Part shown: positions 9,175-18,114 of the stretch, piece by piece
Layout: each line of letters begins with the position of its first letter
Numbering within the stretch: the first letter of the stretch is position 1
Assembly (NCBI RefSeq): GCF_022354825.1
Contig: NZ_CP031168.1
Span: 993,501 to 1,057,500, forward strand
Length of the DNA stretch: 64,000 nucleotides
DNA from: Paenibacillus sp. H1-7
Lineage (GTDB): Bacteria > Bacillota > Bacilli > Paenibacillales > NBRC-103111
Direction of reading: 5' to 3'
Notes under the pieces: model-generated
Seen by the model: the letters and a program-made list of their open reading frames with translations, nothing else
The model's database searches: none
What the model was told of the DNA's origin: nothing
Position numbers and translations under genes: made by a program

Positions 9175-9214
9175 ACCATTCTGACAGTTAAGATGTCGTG
9201 GAATGGTTTTTTTT
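9175..9214 (+). terminator. Hairpin terminator, copy 1 of a repeated element
   Basis: ACCATTC (9175-9181) pairs with GAATGGT (9201-9207), followed by a run of eight T. The same arms, adjoining bases (CTGACA) and T-run recur at 11053-11091. An in-frame ATG at 9193 lies inside the loop, which argues against it being a start for the zinc-ribbon gene. Confidence 0.7.
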
Positions 9215-9297
9215 GTAGAAACATATTCGATGACAATCTATTGTCTCTTCTCATTGATAAACTAAGGATTAACATTAACCGAAGGGGATGGGTGCTC

Positions 9298-9747
9298 ATG
9301 ATTACAAACAAGGAGCTTGAAGAACTTGGTGTAATAAAGTCTGCGGCAGGAGTATTTGTACCTAGTGACTTTTGTTTTGTGAGCCTATTAAATTATTATC
9401 AGAACAACCATACTTTAACGGATGAGCAGCACAGTGTAATTAGTGATTTTTTGCTGGAGCTAGAAGTTGACTTAGGAATATGTGATGGCAGCAAAGAGGA
9501 AATAAGAAAATTCAAAAATAATGAGGGTACTTATAATGATGCAATATGTCCCGCATGTGGTAAGCTTGGGACAGAAATCGTTTTAGAGAATAAAATGCTT
9601 TCCATTGATGGAATCAAGCTTACAATCCCGGCAGTGCCAGCGAGCCGATGTTTAAAGTGCGGAGAGATTTATTACGAACAAGAAGCTTTGGATTTTATTG
9701 ATAAGGAGGTAGCGGCCTTTCATGAAAGTCGCCGCGATGAAGAATAA
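9298..9747 (+). CDS. YgiT/MqsA-type zinc-ribbon protein
   Basis: A 149-residue protein starting at ATG 9298 behind GAAGGGG (9281-9287). The in-frame ATG at 9193 is rejected because it sits within a terminator hairpin. The C-terminal half carries CPACGKLG...SRCLKCGEIYYE, the paired CxxC zinc ribbon with the IPAVPASRC...CGE pattern of YgiT-type/MqsA antitoxin N-terminal domains. No HTH follows, so it is not a complete MqsA. The N-terminal part (about 1-75) is helical and unrecognised. The gene lies 34 nt upstream of an ATP-grasp gene and is probably co-transcribed with it. Role unknown; an antitoxin-like or adaptor function inside a defence island is inference. Confidence 0.75.
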   Translation: MITNKELEELGVIKSAAGVFVPSDFCFVSLLNYYQNNHTLTDEQHSVISDFLLELEVDLGICDGSKEEIRKFKNNEGTYNDAICPACGKLGTEIVLENKMLSIDGIKLTIPAVPASRCLKCGEIYYEQEALDFIDKEVAAFHESRRDEE

Positions 9748-9781
9748 GTCCTAAAAACGATAAATGTGAGGAGGATGCCAG

Positions 9782-10693
9782 ATGAAGATCGTTTTTTGCT
9801 CTGATCCTTTGAATGACAAAGCCGTAGATATGGAATATGAGCATGAATTTAGGAGTGCCAATAACCTGGGACTGGATGTCCATTTGATTTCTCTTGAATC
9901 GGTTTTGGATGGAAACTTAACAAAGGCAGTTAAACGGATTCCAACATTCGAAACACCTGAAACGTTCATTTACAGAGGATGGATGCTGAACCCGCGCGAT
10001 TACGAGCAGTTATATGATGCACTGCAGCAGAAAAACGCTCTCTTAATAAACTCTCCTTCTCAATATAGAAATGGCCACTATTTCCCTTATTCTTATGACG
10101 CTATTCAAGAGGTAACTCCACAAAGTATTTGGTTAGAAATAGGGGAGCTTTCCAAGGGGGTTGATATTCTGTTTGAAAAGATGCGCATATTCGCAAACAA
10201 GCCGGCTCTAGTCAAGGATTACGTAAAGTCCAGAAAACATGAGTGGGAAGAGGCATGTTATATACCCGATGCATCCGACAAGCAGAGGGTTCAGGTAGTT
10301 GTTCAAAACTTCATTGATCGTCAAGGCTCAGAGCTTAATGAAGGCATTGTGATTCGCGAGTTTATTCAACTGGAGCAGCTCACCAAGCATCCGAAAAGCG
10401 GTATGCCATTATCGAATGAGTACCGGTTGTTTTTTCTAAATCACAAGCTGATTCAGTGTGCAGAGTATTGGGATGAGGCGGACTATCAACAGAGCATCAC
10501 AGGGCTGGATTCGTTTATAAAATTAGCAGAGGGTATAGAGAGCCGGTTTTTTACGATGGATATCGCCAAAACCGCAAGCGGAAGTTGGACGGTTATTGAG
10601 ATTGGGGATGGACAGGTCTCGGGGCTTCCTAGTCACGCGGACACGGAGCAATTTTATAAATCGATATTAGATTATGGGGTTAATAAGGGTTAG
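9782..10693 (+). CDS. ATP-grasp domain protein, R2K-clade type
   Basis: A 303-residue protein with GAGGAGG 8-14 nt before its ATG. Features suggesting the ATP-grasp fold of the R2K clade (DUF4343-like) are YRGWMLNP near residue 62, PALVKDYVKS (about 141), VIREFIQLE (about 194), EYRLFFLN (about 214) and the closing VIEIGDGQVSGLP (about 268). R2K proteins are predicted to form amide or peptide-like bonds using ATP; their substrates are mostly unknown. The gene follows the zinc-ribbon gene closely, and the pair is bracketed by two copies of the same hairpin terminator, so the two form a transferable-looking unit. Confidence 0.75.
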   Translation: MKIVFCSDPLNDKAVDMEYEHEFRSANNLGLDVHLISLESVLDGNLTKAVKRIPTFETPETFIYRGWMLNPRDYEQLYDALQQKNALLINSPSQYRNGHYFPYSYDAIQEVTPQSIWLEIGELSKGVDILFEKMRIFANKPALVKDYVKSRKHEWEEACYIPDASDKQRVQVVVQNFIDRQGSELNEGIVIREFIQLEQLTKHPKSGMPLSNEYRLFFLNHKLIQCAEYWDEADYQQSITGLDSFIKLAEGIESRFFTMDIAKTASGSWTVIEIGDGQVSGLPSHADTEQFYKSILDYGVNKG

Positions 10694-10804
10694 CTGAACG
10701 AAACAAGTAGTACAAAATGTGTGAGGCGACTATTTCGGTCGGGGCGTGAACTACCATGCTTTCTACACTAAACTGTGGCGTATGATTTAGGTGGTGAATC
10801 GTTA

Positions 10805-10942
10805 ATGTTAAAAGTTATTGATGGACCTACACCTAATGGAGGAGGAAGAACGATTATCTATTATTCGGATCAGTATGCAGAGTCTATGAATAATGAAATT
10901 AGTAGAAAATACATGAGCTTGATCAGAATGAAAACGTCATAA
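10805..10942 (+). CDS. Small hypothetical protein, 45 residues
   Basis: A short frame with a good ribosome site, AGGTGGTG at 10789-10796, eight bases before ATG 10805. The peptide begins MLKVIDGPTPNGGG and ends KMKTS-like (RMKTS). I recall similarly opening short Firmicute proteins only vaguely and cannot assign a function. It stands alone between the ATP-grasp gene and the second repeated hairpin at 11053, which could be its terminator. Confidence 0.5.
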   Translation: MLKVIDGPTPNGGGRTIIYYSDQYAESMNNEISRKYMSLIRMKTS

Positions 10943-11052
10943 ATAGAACCTATGGCACATGCAGTACGATTTTGGAAGGTTCAGAGTAGGATGAATTCGA
11001 GTAGATGTAAAAACAGCAGGCATGTATAGATTTATATATATGATTAGAATTG

Positions 11053-11091
11053 ACCATTCTGACAAAGAAATCGTTTTGGAATGGTTTTTTT
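11053..11091 (+). terminator. Hairpin terminator, copy 2 of a repeated element
   Basis: ACCATTC (11053-11059) pairs with GAATGGT (11079-11085), followed by seven T. The arms and the bases after the left arm (TGACA) match copy 1 at 9175-9214, while the loop differs. Confidence 0.7.
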
Positions 11092-11208
11092 GTATTTATG
11101 TCGAAAGCCGCAGAAATATGCAGACTTTAGTGATATTATAGAACTAATTGGAAATTTTGGTGGATCAAGAGACTCAAGTAGCATCATAGGGATTGGAGGC
11201 CGAAGGAC

Positions 11209-14200
11209 TTGGAAAGAAACATTCGTTGTGAGTGGTCATATAGCGAGACAGTAAACTATGGTATGCAGCAGAATCACGTGCCGGTAGTGAAGAGAATAGT
11301 AATTACGAATCCGACAGAGGAAGAGATCCGAGGGATAACGATTAAGCTGACATCAGAGCCGCAATTTGCTCATGAGTGGAGTCGTTCTTATGAATTACTG
11401 CCAGCTGGTCAGTCGATTGATCTTGGGGCTATTAATTTGCAAATGTCGGCTGCCTATCTCGGAGAGTTATCAGAGCGAATTACCGGTACACTGACCCTAT
11501 CTGTATGGCAAGGTGAATCAGAGATACTTCAAGAACGAGGGAATATTTCGGTTCTGGCATTTGACGAGTGGAGCGGACTTGCAATTCTACCTGAAATGAT
11601 CGCAGCCTATGTTACGCCTAACCACCAGCACATTTTTCAGATTGTACGTGAAGCTGCGGACATCCTGGGAACGTGGAGCGGGAACTCTTCATTTACAGCT
11701 TATCAGAGTAAGGACCCGAATCGGGTTCGCATACAAGCGGCTGCTATTTATTCGGCACTACAAAACAGAGGCATTGCCTATTGCGTTGCCCCTCCAAGCT
11801 TTGAGCTCATCGGTCAGCGTGTTCGTCTTCCGGAGAGCATTTTCACACACCGGATTGGTAATTGTCTTGACTTGTCACTATTGTATGCAGCTTGTCTAGA
11901 GGCCATTGGTCTGCATCCGCTTCTTATTTTTACTGAAGGACATGCTTTCTCGGGTGTTTGGCTTGAGGAGGAGACGTTTGCTGAAAGTGTGCAGGATGAT
12001 ATATCCGTTTTAACTAAGAGGATCGCCACCGGAATAAATGAAATATGTATTATCGAATCGACAGCATTTGTAGAAGGCCCTTCTATAAGCTTTGATAGAG
12101 CGGCTCAGCTTGCAGAGGCACATTTACAAGACCCAGATAAATTCGATTGTCTAGTGGATATACGTCGAGCGCGCGCGGCTGCTATTAGGCCTCTACCGCT
12201 GCGAACGGCTGGGGCTGACGGATGGATAATAGAACAGCTGGAACAATCTCAGATGGAAACGGCAGCGACTGCTGCTCCTGAGATCTTGGATGTGCTTGAA
12301 AAACCGACTGAAGTTGATTCCCTTCCTCGGGCAACGAGACAGAAGCTGTGGGAGCGTCGGCTGCTTGATTTGACGCTGCGGAATTCACTTCTAAATTTTC
12401 GCCTTTCGAAATCGAGCATTCCAGTCATAACGGCTCAGTTGGGCGATTTGGAAGACGCGCTTGCGGAAGGAGAGGAGTTTCAGCTGCTTGCCAAACCAGG
12501 TGATTGGGAGAACAACGGGCGAAATGCCACTTTGTATCAAAGCATAAATGCCGATCATCCGCTTGCACAGCTGCTTCGAGAAGAATTCAACAGGAAGCGT
12601 CTGCGCATTGACTTGAGTGCTAATGACCTAGAGCGCAGAGTGGTTCACCTATATCGCTCAGCCAAAAGTTCTCTCGAAGAAAATGGCGCGAATACGTTGT
12701 ATCTTGCCCTTGGTTTATTAAAATGGTATGAATCACCGGTAAGCGAGGTGCCTCGATATGCACCGATAGTTTTGATTCCGGTTGATATTTTGCGTAAGTC
12801 ATCCCGCCTTGGATATGTGATTCGCGCTAGAGATGAAGAACCGCATATGAATATCACGCTGCTTGAGATGCTGAAACAAGATTTTGGCATCGGTATTGAC
12901 GGTCTGGACCCGCTCCCAAGAGACGAGAAGGGAATTGCATTGAAGCAAGTATTCAACGTATTTAGACACGCCTTGATTAATATTTCTCGGTGGGATGTGG
13001 AAGAAACAGCATACTTGGGTCTCTTCTCTTTCGGTCAATTTGTGATGTGGAACGATATCCGCACACGAGCCGATAAATTAGCTGAAAATAAAATCGTCGC
13101 AAGCCTCATGGAAGGAAAGTTGAAATGGCAAGAGGATTCAAATGCAGCTGTAGGGTCACTGGATAAAGACCACCCTACAAGCTTAGCTATTCCTATAAGT
13201 GCCGATTCATCGCAATTATCCGCTATACGAGCTGCGACGGATGGCCAGAGCTTTGTTCTTCACGGACCGCCGGGTACAGGGAAATCGCAAACCATTACAA
13301 ACATGATTGCTAATGCATTGGCCAAAGGAAAGCGAGTCCTGTTTGTTGCAGAGAAGATGGCTGCACTTTCTGTCGTACAACGAAGGCTAGAACAGATCGG
13401 CGTCGGCTCTTTCTGCCTGGAGCTGCATTCAAACAAAAGCACAAAAAAATCCGTTCTCGATCAATTAGCCTCGGCAATCGAGACGAGAAGAGTTCTTCCA
13501 TCGGAAGCATGGGGGAGTCAGGCAGAACGATTGTTTCAACTGCGAAGCGAATTAAATGGATATGTGGAGGCTCTGCATCATAAGCATCATTTTGGATTAT
13601 CTCTATTTGATGCGATATCTGGTTATGAAAAAGAAGGTTCTGTTGAAGGTTTGGACGCAGTTCGATTCAATGAAGCGGCCATTGAAGGGTTGAACCCTGA
13701 AAAATTAGTAGCATGGAAAGACCTTACTTCACAAATTCAAGTTGCCGGCTCTCAATGTGGAGATCCATTCCGTAACCCTTGGAGTGATGCCCGCATAATC
13801 TCGTACTCCCAAACTGTGAAGTCTGATGTAGACCAGCTGCTAAAAAGATATATTCCCGAGCTTTCGAGACTCCGGGGTACTATTAATAAAACAGCGGAGA
13901 GATTTAAATTGGAGCACTCCGGATTGACTTACAGCAATATTACTGTACTCGTCCGATTCTGCGAGTTGGCTAGCCGTGTCCCTGATATTAAACCTGCCTT
14001 GCTTCAAGCGACCGATGCAGACGCTTCTATGGCTTTGCTTCAAGCTGCAGCCGATCAAGGAAGAAGAAGAGATAAGCTGAGGGAAAAAGTACTTTCCCGG
14101 TTCACTTCTTCGGAGATCCTTCGGTTTGATGCAAAAATGATGTTATCCGAATGGAACAGAATGGAGCTCCAATGGTTTTTACCAAAATGGAGTGGTCAAA

Positions 14201-17082
14201 ACCGTATTTTAAAAATGATGAAAAAGCTGCTGATTTCCGGAAATACTCTCTCTAAAGATCAAGTAAAGGATTCGCTAATTGAGATTATATCCTGGCAAGA
14301 AGAAGAGCAAAAGCTTAATGAAGCTAAAGGGGATGCAGCTCCTTTGCTCGGTCATAGTTTGATATGGAACGAAGAGGGCAAATGGGAAGAAATCTCGGAA
14401 GCTGGTAATTGGCTAAAACAAGTACAGGAGCTTCTCGTAAAGTGGTTCCAAAATTCTTCTTTGGCTAGTCAAGCGAGAAGTCAAATGGCGGAGCTTCTTG
14501 TTAACGGTCGAGAAGATACTAATCAGAATCAGCTCTTTTCAGATGTGACAGAAAGCTTTAACCGTATTACTGAAGATGAAAAAAAATTAGCTGAGCTGTT
14601 AGCAATTCAGTATGAACAATTAAGGTCCACTCCAGATGCCGAAGATTGGTTTGCTTTCATTTTAGACAAAGCCGGTCTTTGGGCAACGCATCTTGATGGA
14701 TTACGTGATTGGAGTACTTGGCGTAGAATTCGCTCTCTAGGTGAGGAGGCAGGACTGCTTCCACTAATTATTCCATACGAACAGGGTGCCCTAACTAATG
14801 ATCAGCTTCATACCGGATTTGAACGCGGGCTTTACAAAGCGATGGCCAATTACATCATTGCTCGGGACGAACGTCTGCGAGCTTTCTCGGGAACTTTATT
14901 TGAGGAAGCAATAAACCGTTTTAAGGAAGCCGACGATTATTTTTCCCAACTAACACAGCAAGAGATTGTAGCGCGTCTTTCCTCCAAAATTCCGCAAATG
15001 ACGCAGGAAGCGGCACAAAGCTCTGAGGCTGGGATTTTACAGCGAGCGATCCGGAGCGGAGGAAGAAATATTTCAATCCGTAAGCTTTTTGAGCAAATTC
15101 CTAATTTGCTTCCTAGACTAGTACCATGCATGTTGATGAGCCCCATTTCCGTAGCCCAGTACTTGGATTCAAACGGTGCAAAGTTTGATCTTGTCATATT
15201 TGACGAAGCTTCCCAGGTTCCTACGGCACAAGCGGTTGGGGCATTGGCCAGAGGGAATCAGGCTGTTATTGTGGGTGATCCGAAGCAGCTGCCGCCGACA
15301 AGCTTTTTCTCGAAGAGTAGTAATGAATCTGAAGACGAAGATCAGTCATTGCAGGACATGGAAAGTATTTTGGATGACTGTCTGGCACTTGGAATGCCTG
15401 AGCGGCATCTATCCTGGCATTACCGCAGTCGACATGAAAGTTTGATTGCCTTTAGCAACGCGCATTATTACGATAATAAGCTGTTAACGTTCCCATCTCC
15501 AGATGAACCCGTTTCAAGTGTTACATGGTACCCTATAGAAGGATTCTATGATCGCGGACGTACGAAACAAAATCGGGCGGAAGGGGAAGCCGTTGTTTCA
15601 GAAATTATTCGTAGGGTAAAAGATCCTCTACTAAGAGAGCGTAGTATAGGTGTTGTTACCTTCAGTTCCATTCAGCAAACGCTTATTGAGGATATGCTTG
15701 AAGATGCCTTCAAACAAGAGCCAGAGTTGGAGATTTTGTTGGCAAAAATGTCGGAGCCATTGTTTGTAAAAAACTTGGAAAACGTACAAGGAGATGAACG
15801 GGACGTCATCTTATTTTCAGTAGGTTATGGACCCGATTCATCCGGGAAGGTGAGTCTGAATTTTGGTCCCTTGAATCGTCAGGGAGGATGGCGACGCCTG
15901 AATGTGGCCGTTTCCAGAGCCAGACATGAAATGCTCGTATTCTCGACGCTTCGTTCACATCATTTGAATGCCAGCCGTATCAGTGCCCAGGGGGTGCTAG
16001 GGCTTAAAGCGTTCCTAGAGTATGCGGAAAAAGGAAAACGAGCACTGCCAGTGGGTGAAGCTTTAGAGCAAATACCACTCATATCTAACCTTCATCGCGG
16101 TCTCACCGCAGAATTAAAGATTCATGGATATGATACTGAAGCTTATGTGGGCGTATCGGGGTATCGTGTCGATATTGGGATACTGGATCCAGATAATCAA
16201 GGTCAATATATACTTGGTATTCTACTTGACGGTCCTATGTATCAGAATGCCGAAACTGCCCGTGATCGTGATATTTTGCGCGAACAAGTTCTGAAGCAGC
16301 TTGGCTGGACAATCTATCGGGTATGGAGTCCGGACTGGTGGGAGAACAAGGGAAGAAATATTCGTCTTATTATTGAAGCAATTCAACATGCCAAAGACGA
16401 TAGAAGGAAGGGGACTCTTGAAACTAATCCTGAAAGTGGTCATTCTATGAAACGGGTTCAGACGGCTCCTCCTTCAAAACTTGAAAGCCTCGTTGAAGCT
16501 AGTTTGCCGAGCAAGCCAGAAGAAATACATGATTACATTCAAAGCTCACTCGATCCTGTACCATTAGGATCTGATTTATTCAATTCTCCGGCCAATACTG
16601 AATTAATCCTTGGCCAAATTAAGCAGGTCATAAAGGAAGAAGGTCCCATTAGCCGTGGTTTGCTTACTAAGCGCGTTTTGCAAGCTTGGGGAATTACACG
16701 CTTAGGAACGAAGCTGGATCAACGATTTACGGAGCTTTTTAACAAGGTAAAACCCCAGACAACAGAAACCGAAGGAGCTGTATTTTTCTGGCCCGATGAA
16801 GTTGAACCATATCGATACGGAGTATTTAGAGTATCATTAGATGAATCACAGCGCCGTATTGCGGAAGATTTGCCGCCTGAAGAAATAGCAGCTGCCGTTA
16901 AATTTATCCTTGCTTCGCAGATCAGTCTTCCCCAAGAGGAGTTAATAAAGCAAGTAGTTAAAATACTCGGATATGCTAGATCGGGTAGTGCTTTGGAGAA
17001 AGCAGTTAAGAACGGGATTCAGAAGGCAATCGAATTGGATTACGTCGTAGTAGATGAACAGCAGCGCATAGTAACAAAATAA
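11209..17082 (+). CDS. Giant DUF4011/DUF3320 SF1 helicase with transglutaminase-like and REase domains
   Basis: A 1957-residue protein starting at TTG 11209 with GGAGG nine bases upstream. Domains in order: a beta-rich N-terminus; a transglutaminase-like segment with GNCLDLSLL (Cys219) and GHAFSGVW (His245); a DUF4011-like region (about 365-560); UPF1/AAA_11-type SF1 helicase motifs with Walker A GPPGTGKS (686-693), Walker B FDEAS (Asp1332) and VGDPKQLPP (about 1357); motif VI LNVAVSRAR (about 1563); a MTES_1575-type PD-(D/E)xK endonuclease with GYRVDIGIL (Asp1655) and GILLDG (Asp1674); and a C-terminal DUF3320. Such proteins are found in defence islands and presumably unwind and cut invading DNA or RNA. 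The transglutaminase-like Cys-His pair suggests a thiol protease or a binding fold. The gene appears to be monocistronic. Confidence 0.85.
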   Translation: MERNIRCEWSYSETVNYGMQQNHVPVVKRIVITNPTEEEIRGITIKLTSEPQFAHEWSRSYELLPAGQSIDLGAINLQMSAAYLGELSERITGTLTLSVWQGESEILQERGNISVLAFDEWSGLAILPEMIAAYVTPNHQHIFQIVREAADILGTWSGNSSFTAYQSKDPNRVRIQAAAIYSALQNRGIAYCVAPPSFELIGQRVRLPESIFTHRIGNCLDLSLLYAACLEAIGLHPLLIFTEGHAFSGVWLEEETFAESVQDDISVLTKRIATGINEICIIESTAFVEGPSISFDRAAQLAEAHLQDPDKFDCLVDIRRARAAAIRPLPLRTAGADGWIIEQLEQSQMETAATAAPEILDVLEKPTEVDSLPRATRQKLWERRLLDLTLRNSLLNFRLSKSSIPVITAQLGDLEDALAEGEEFQLLAKPGDWENNGRNATLYQSINADHPLAQLLREEFNRKRLRIDLSANDLERRVVHLYRSAKSSLEENGANTLYLALGLLKWYESPVSEVPRYAPIVLIPVDILRKSSRLGYVIRARDEEPHMNITLLEMLKQDFGIGIDGLDPLPRDEKGIALKQVFNVFRHALINISRWDVEETAYLGLFSFGQFVMWNDIRTRADKLAENKIVASLMEGKLKWQEDSNAAVGSLDKDHPTSLAIPISADSSQLSAIRAATDGQSFVLHGPPGTGKSQTITNMIANALAKGKRVLFVAEKMAALSVVQRRLEQIGVGSFCLELHSNKSTKKSVLDQLASAIETRRVLPSEAWGSQAERLFQLRSELNGYVEALHHKHHFGLSLFDAISGYEKEGSVEGLDAVRFNEAAIEGLNPEKLVAWKDLTSQIQVAGSQCGDPFRNPWSDARIISYSQTVKSDVDQLLKRYIPELSRLRGTINKTAERFKLEHSGLTYSNITVLVRFCELASRVPDIKPALLQATDADASMALLQAAADQGRRRDKLREKVLSRFTSSEILRFDAKMMLSEWNRMELQWFLPKWSGQNRILKMMKKLLISGNTLSKDQVKDSLIEIISWQEEEQKLNEAKGDAAPLLGHSLIWNEEGKWEEISEAGNWLKQVQELLVKWFQNSSLASQARSQMAELLVNGREDTNQNQLFSDVTESFNRITEDEKKLAELLAIQYEQLRSTPDAEDWFAFILDKAGLWATHLDGLRDWSTWRRIRSLGEEAGLLPLIIPYEQGALTNDQLHTGFERGLYKAMANYIIARDERLRAFSGTLFEEAINRFKEADDYFSQLTQQEIVARLSSKIPQMTQEAAQSSEAGILQRAIRSGGRNISIRKLFEQIPNLLPRLVPCMLMSPISVAQYLDSNGAKFDLVIFDEASQVPTAQAVGALARGNQAVIVGDPKQLPPTSFFSKSSNESEDEDQSLQDMESILDDCLALGMPERHLSWHYRSRHESLIAFSNAHYYDNKLLTFPSPDEPVSSVTWYPIEGFYDRGRTKQNRAEGEAVVSEIIRRVKDPLLRERSIGVVTFSSIQQTLIEDMLEDAFKQEPELEILLAKMSEPLFVKNLENVQGDERDVILFSVGYGPDSSGKVSLNFGPLNRQGGWRRLNVAVSRARHEMLVFSTLRSHHLNASRISAQGVLGLKAFLEYAEKGKRALPVGEALEQIPLISNLHRGLTAELKIHGYDTEAYVGVSGYRVDIGILDPDNQGQYILGILLDGPMYQNAETARDRDILREQVLKQLGWTIYRVWSPDWWENKGRNIRLIIEAIQHAKDDRRKGTLETNPESGHSMKRVQTAPPSKLESLVEASLPSKPEEIHDYIQSSLDPVPLGSDLFNSPANTELILGQIKQVIKEEGPISRGLLTKRVLQAWGITRLGTKLDQRFTELFNKVKPQTTETEGAVFFWPDEVEPYRYGVFRVSLDESQRRIAEDLPPEEIAAAVKFILASQISLPQEELIKQVVKILGYARSGSALEKAVKNGIQKAIELDYVVVDEQQRIVTK

Positions 17083-17095
17083 TTTCTCACGTATG

Positions 17096-17133
17096 TCAGC
17101 CAGTGGAGGATTTCTAAAAGCCTTACTGGCTGA
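17096..17133 (+). terminator. Inverted repeat downstream of the giant helicase
   Basis: TCAGCCAGT (17096-17104) and ACTGGCTGA (17125-17133) are a perfect 9-bp dyad 13 nt after the stop codon. The following sequence is only TTTATTA, so termination is likely but not canonical. Confidence 0.5.
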
Positions 17134-17289
17134 TTTATTATAATGATCATATATTTGCAGACTGCTGCAATTGAGGATGTAGTTGTACACATGAGGTCTG
17201 TGGTAAGATACGCGACGGCCCTACAATTAGCTTAAATAATTCATTTAATAGTTGTGTGTTGTATTGTAAACAAAATGCTGATGCGGACG

Positions 17290-17475
17290 ATGAACTGGAT
17301 GAATAAAATTAAAACTCTACAAAAGTTAATAAAGCTTACCGGCGATCGGGCAAGGCTGGATGCCAAGGCAAACGAAATCTATATTGTGTATAAGACGAGA
17401 GAAGGCCAGATTGTAAAGGAATTTAATGATGGTAGTGTAATTCCTGTATCTGATCAGGATTCGCCTCATGCATGA
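17290..17475 (+). CDS. Small hypothetical protein, about 61 residues
   Basis: The frame is open from GTG 17254, with ATGs at 17275, 17281, 17290 and 17299. The body, from MNKIKTLQKLIK on, is basic and helical and then runs into IYIVYKTREGQIVKEF and VIPVSDQD, a beta-hairpin-like tail. No strong ribosome site marks a single start, so 17290 is a guess. A terminator follows at 17566. Function unknown; coding is supported by sensible composition and the isolated position. Confidence 0.5.
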   Translation: MNWMNKIKTLQKLIKLTGDRARLDAKANEIYIVYKTREGQIVKEFNDGSVIPVSDQDSPHA

Positions 17476-17565
17476 ACTGTCACCAATCAATGCTCAAAAA
17501 TCCCATCAGTCTGTCCTTGTCCCTTCTTGGGTAAAATGTATTGTGCAGAAGTTGGAACCATAGCT

Positions 17566-17606
17566 AAGAACAGCCATATCAGCAGGGTTGTTCTTTTCTT
17601 CTTTTT
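17566..17606 (+). terminator. Rho-independent terminator
   Basis: AAGAACAGCC pairs with GGGTTGTTCTT (17585-17595), followed by a T/C-rich tail ending in TTTTT. It separates the small hypothetical gene from the DUF1801 gene. Confidence 0.65.
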
Positions 17607-17647
17607 AATCAGCTTCGTTTTATTACTGTGAAGGGAGAAGCACCCCA

Positions 17648-18037
17648 ATGAAAGAAACCAAAATCACTTATGGATCCATCGATGAATATATATCTACCTT
17701 TACTCCCGAAATTCAAGATATTCTTCAAACGTTAAGGCAAGTGATCAAAGAGTCGGCGCCGGATGCGAAGGAAAAGATCAGCTATCAAATGCCTACCTTC
17801 GAGCTTCATGGAAATCTAGTGCATTTTGCGGCTTTTAAGAATCACATCGGTTTTTATCCCGCTCCGAGCGGAATTGAAATGTTCAAAGAAGAAGTAAAGC
17901 CATATCACAAATCGAAAGGGACATTGCAATTCCCTATCGATCAACCACTCCCTTACGACCTCATAAGAAAAATCGTGAAATATCGAGTGGCCAGCAATCT
18001 TGAAAAAGCGGCAAGCAAATCGAAAAAGGAGAAATGA
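17648..18037 (+). CDS. DUF1801 domain protein (YdhG/iron-chaperone-like)
   Basis: A 129-residue protein with AAGGGAG upstream of ATG 17648. The pattern IDEYISTFTPEIQDILQTLR, then SYQMPTF, then HFAAFKNHIGFYPAP and the KGTLQFP strand, is the whole DUF1801 fold (YdhG family), which has a frataxin-like shape. Some members have been called iron chaperones, but the biochemical role is not settled. It is a stand-alone gene ending in a bidirectional terminator shared with the convergent SNF2 gene. Confidence 0.85.
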   Translation: MKETKITYGSIDEYISTFTPEIQDILQTLRQVIKESAPDAKEKISYQMPTFELHGNLVHFAAFKNHIGFYPAPSGIEMFKEEVKPYHKSKGTLQFPIDQPLPYDLIRKIVKYRVASNLEKAASKSKKEK

Positions 18038-18071
18038 TGCCAGGTTCTTAAATGATCACCTTCATCGCAAA

Positions 18072-18106
18072 AGAAGCTCAGACCCTACAACCCGGTCTGA
18101 GCTTCT
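18072..18106. terminator. Bidirectional terminator between convergent genes
   Basis: AGAAGCTCAGACC (18072-18084) and GGTCTGAGCTTCT (18094-18106) form a perfect 13-bp stem, with TTTT on the plus strand and the mirror-image A-run on the other side. It serves both the DUF1801 gene (+) and the SNF2 gene (-). Confidence 0.9.
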
Positions 18107-18114
18107 TTTCACAT

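Noticed and set aside
9193..9297. Upstream extension of the zinc-ribbon gene from ATG 9193
   Set aside because: This ATG lies in the loop of a terminator hairpin that is repeated at 11053, and the better ribosome site precedes ATG 9298.
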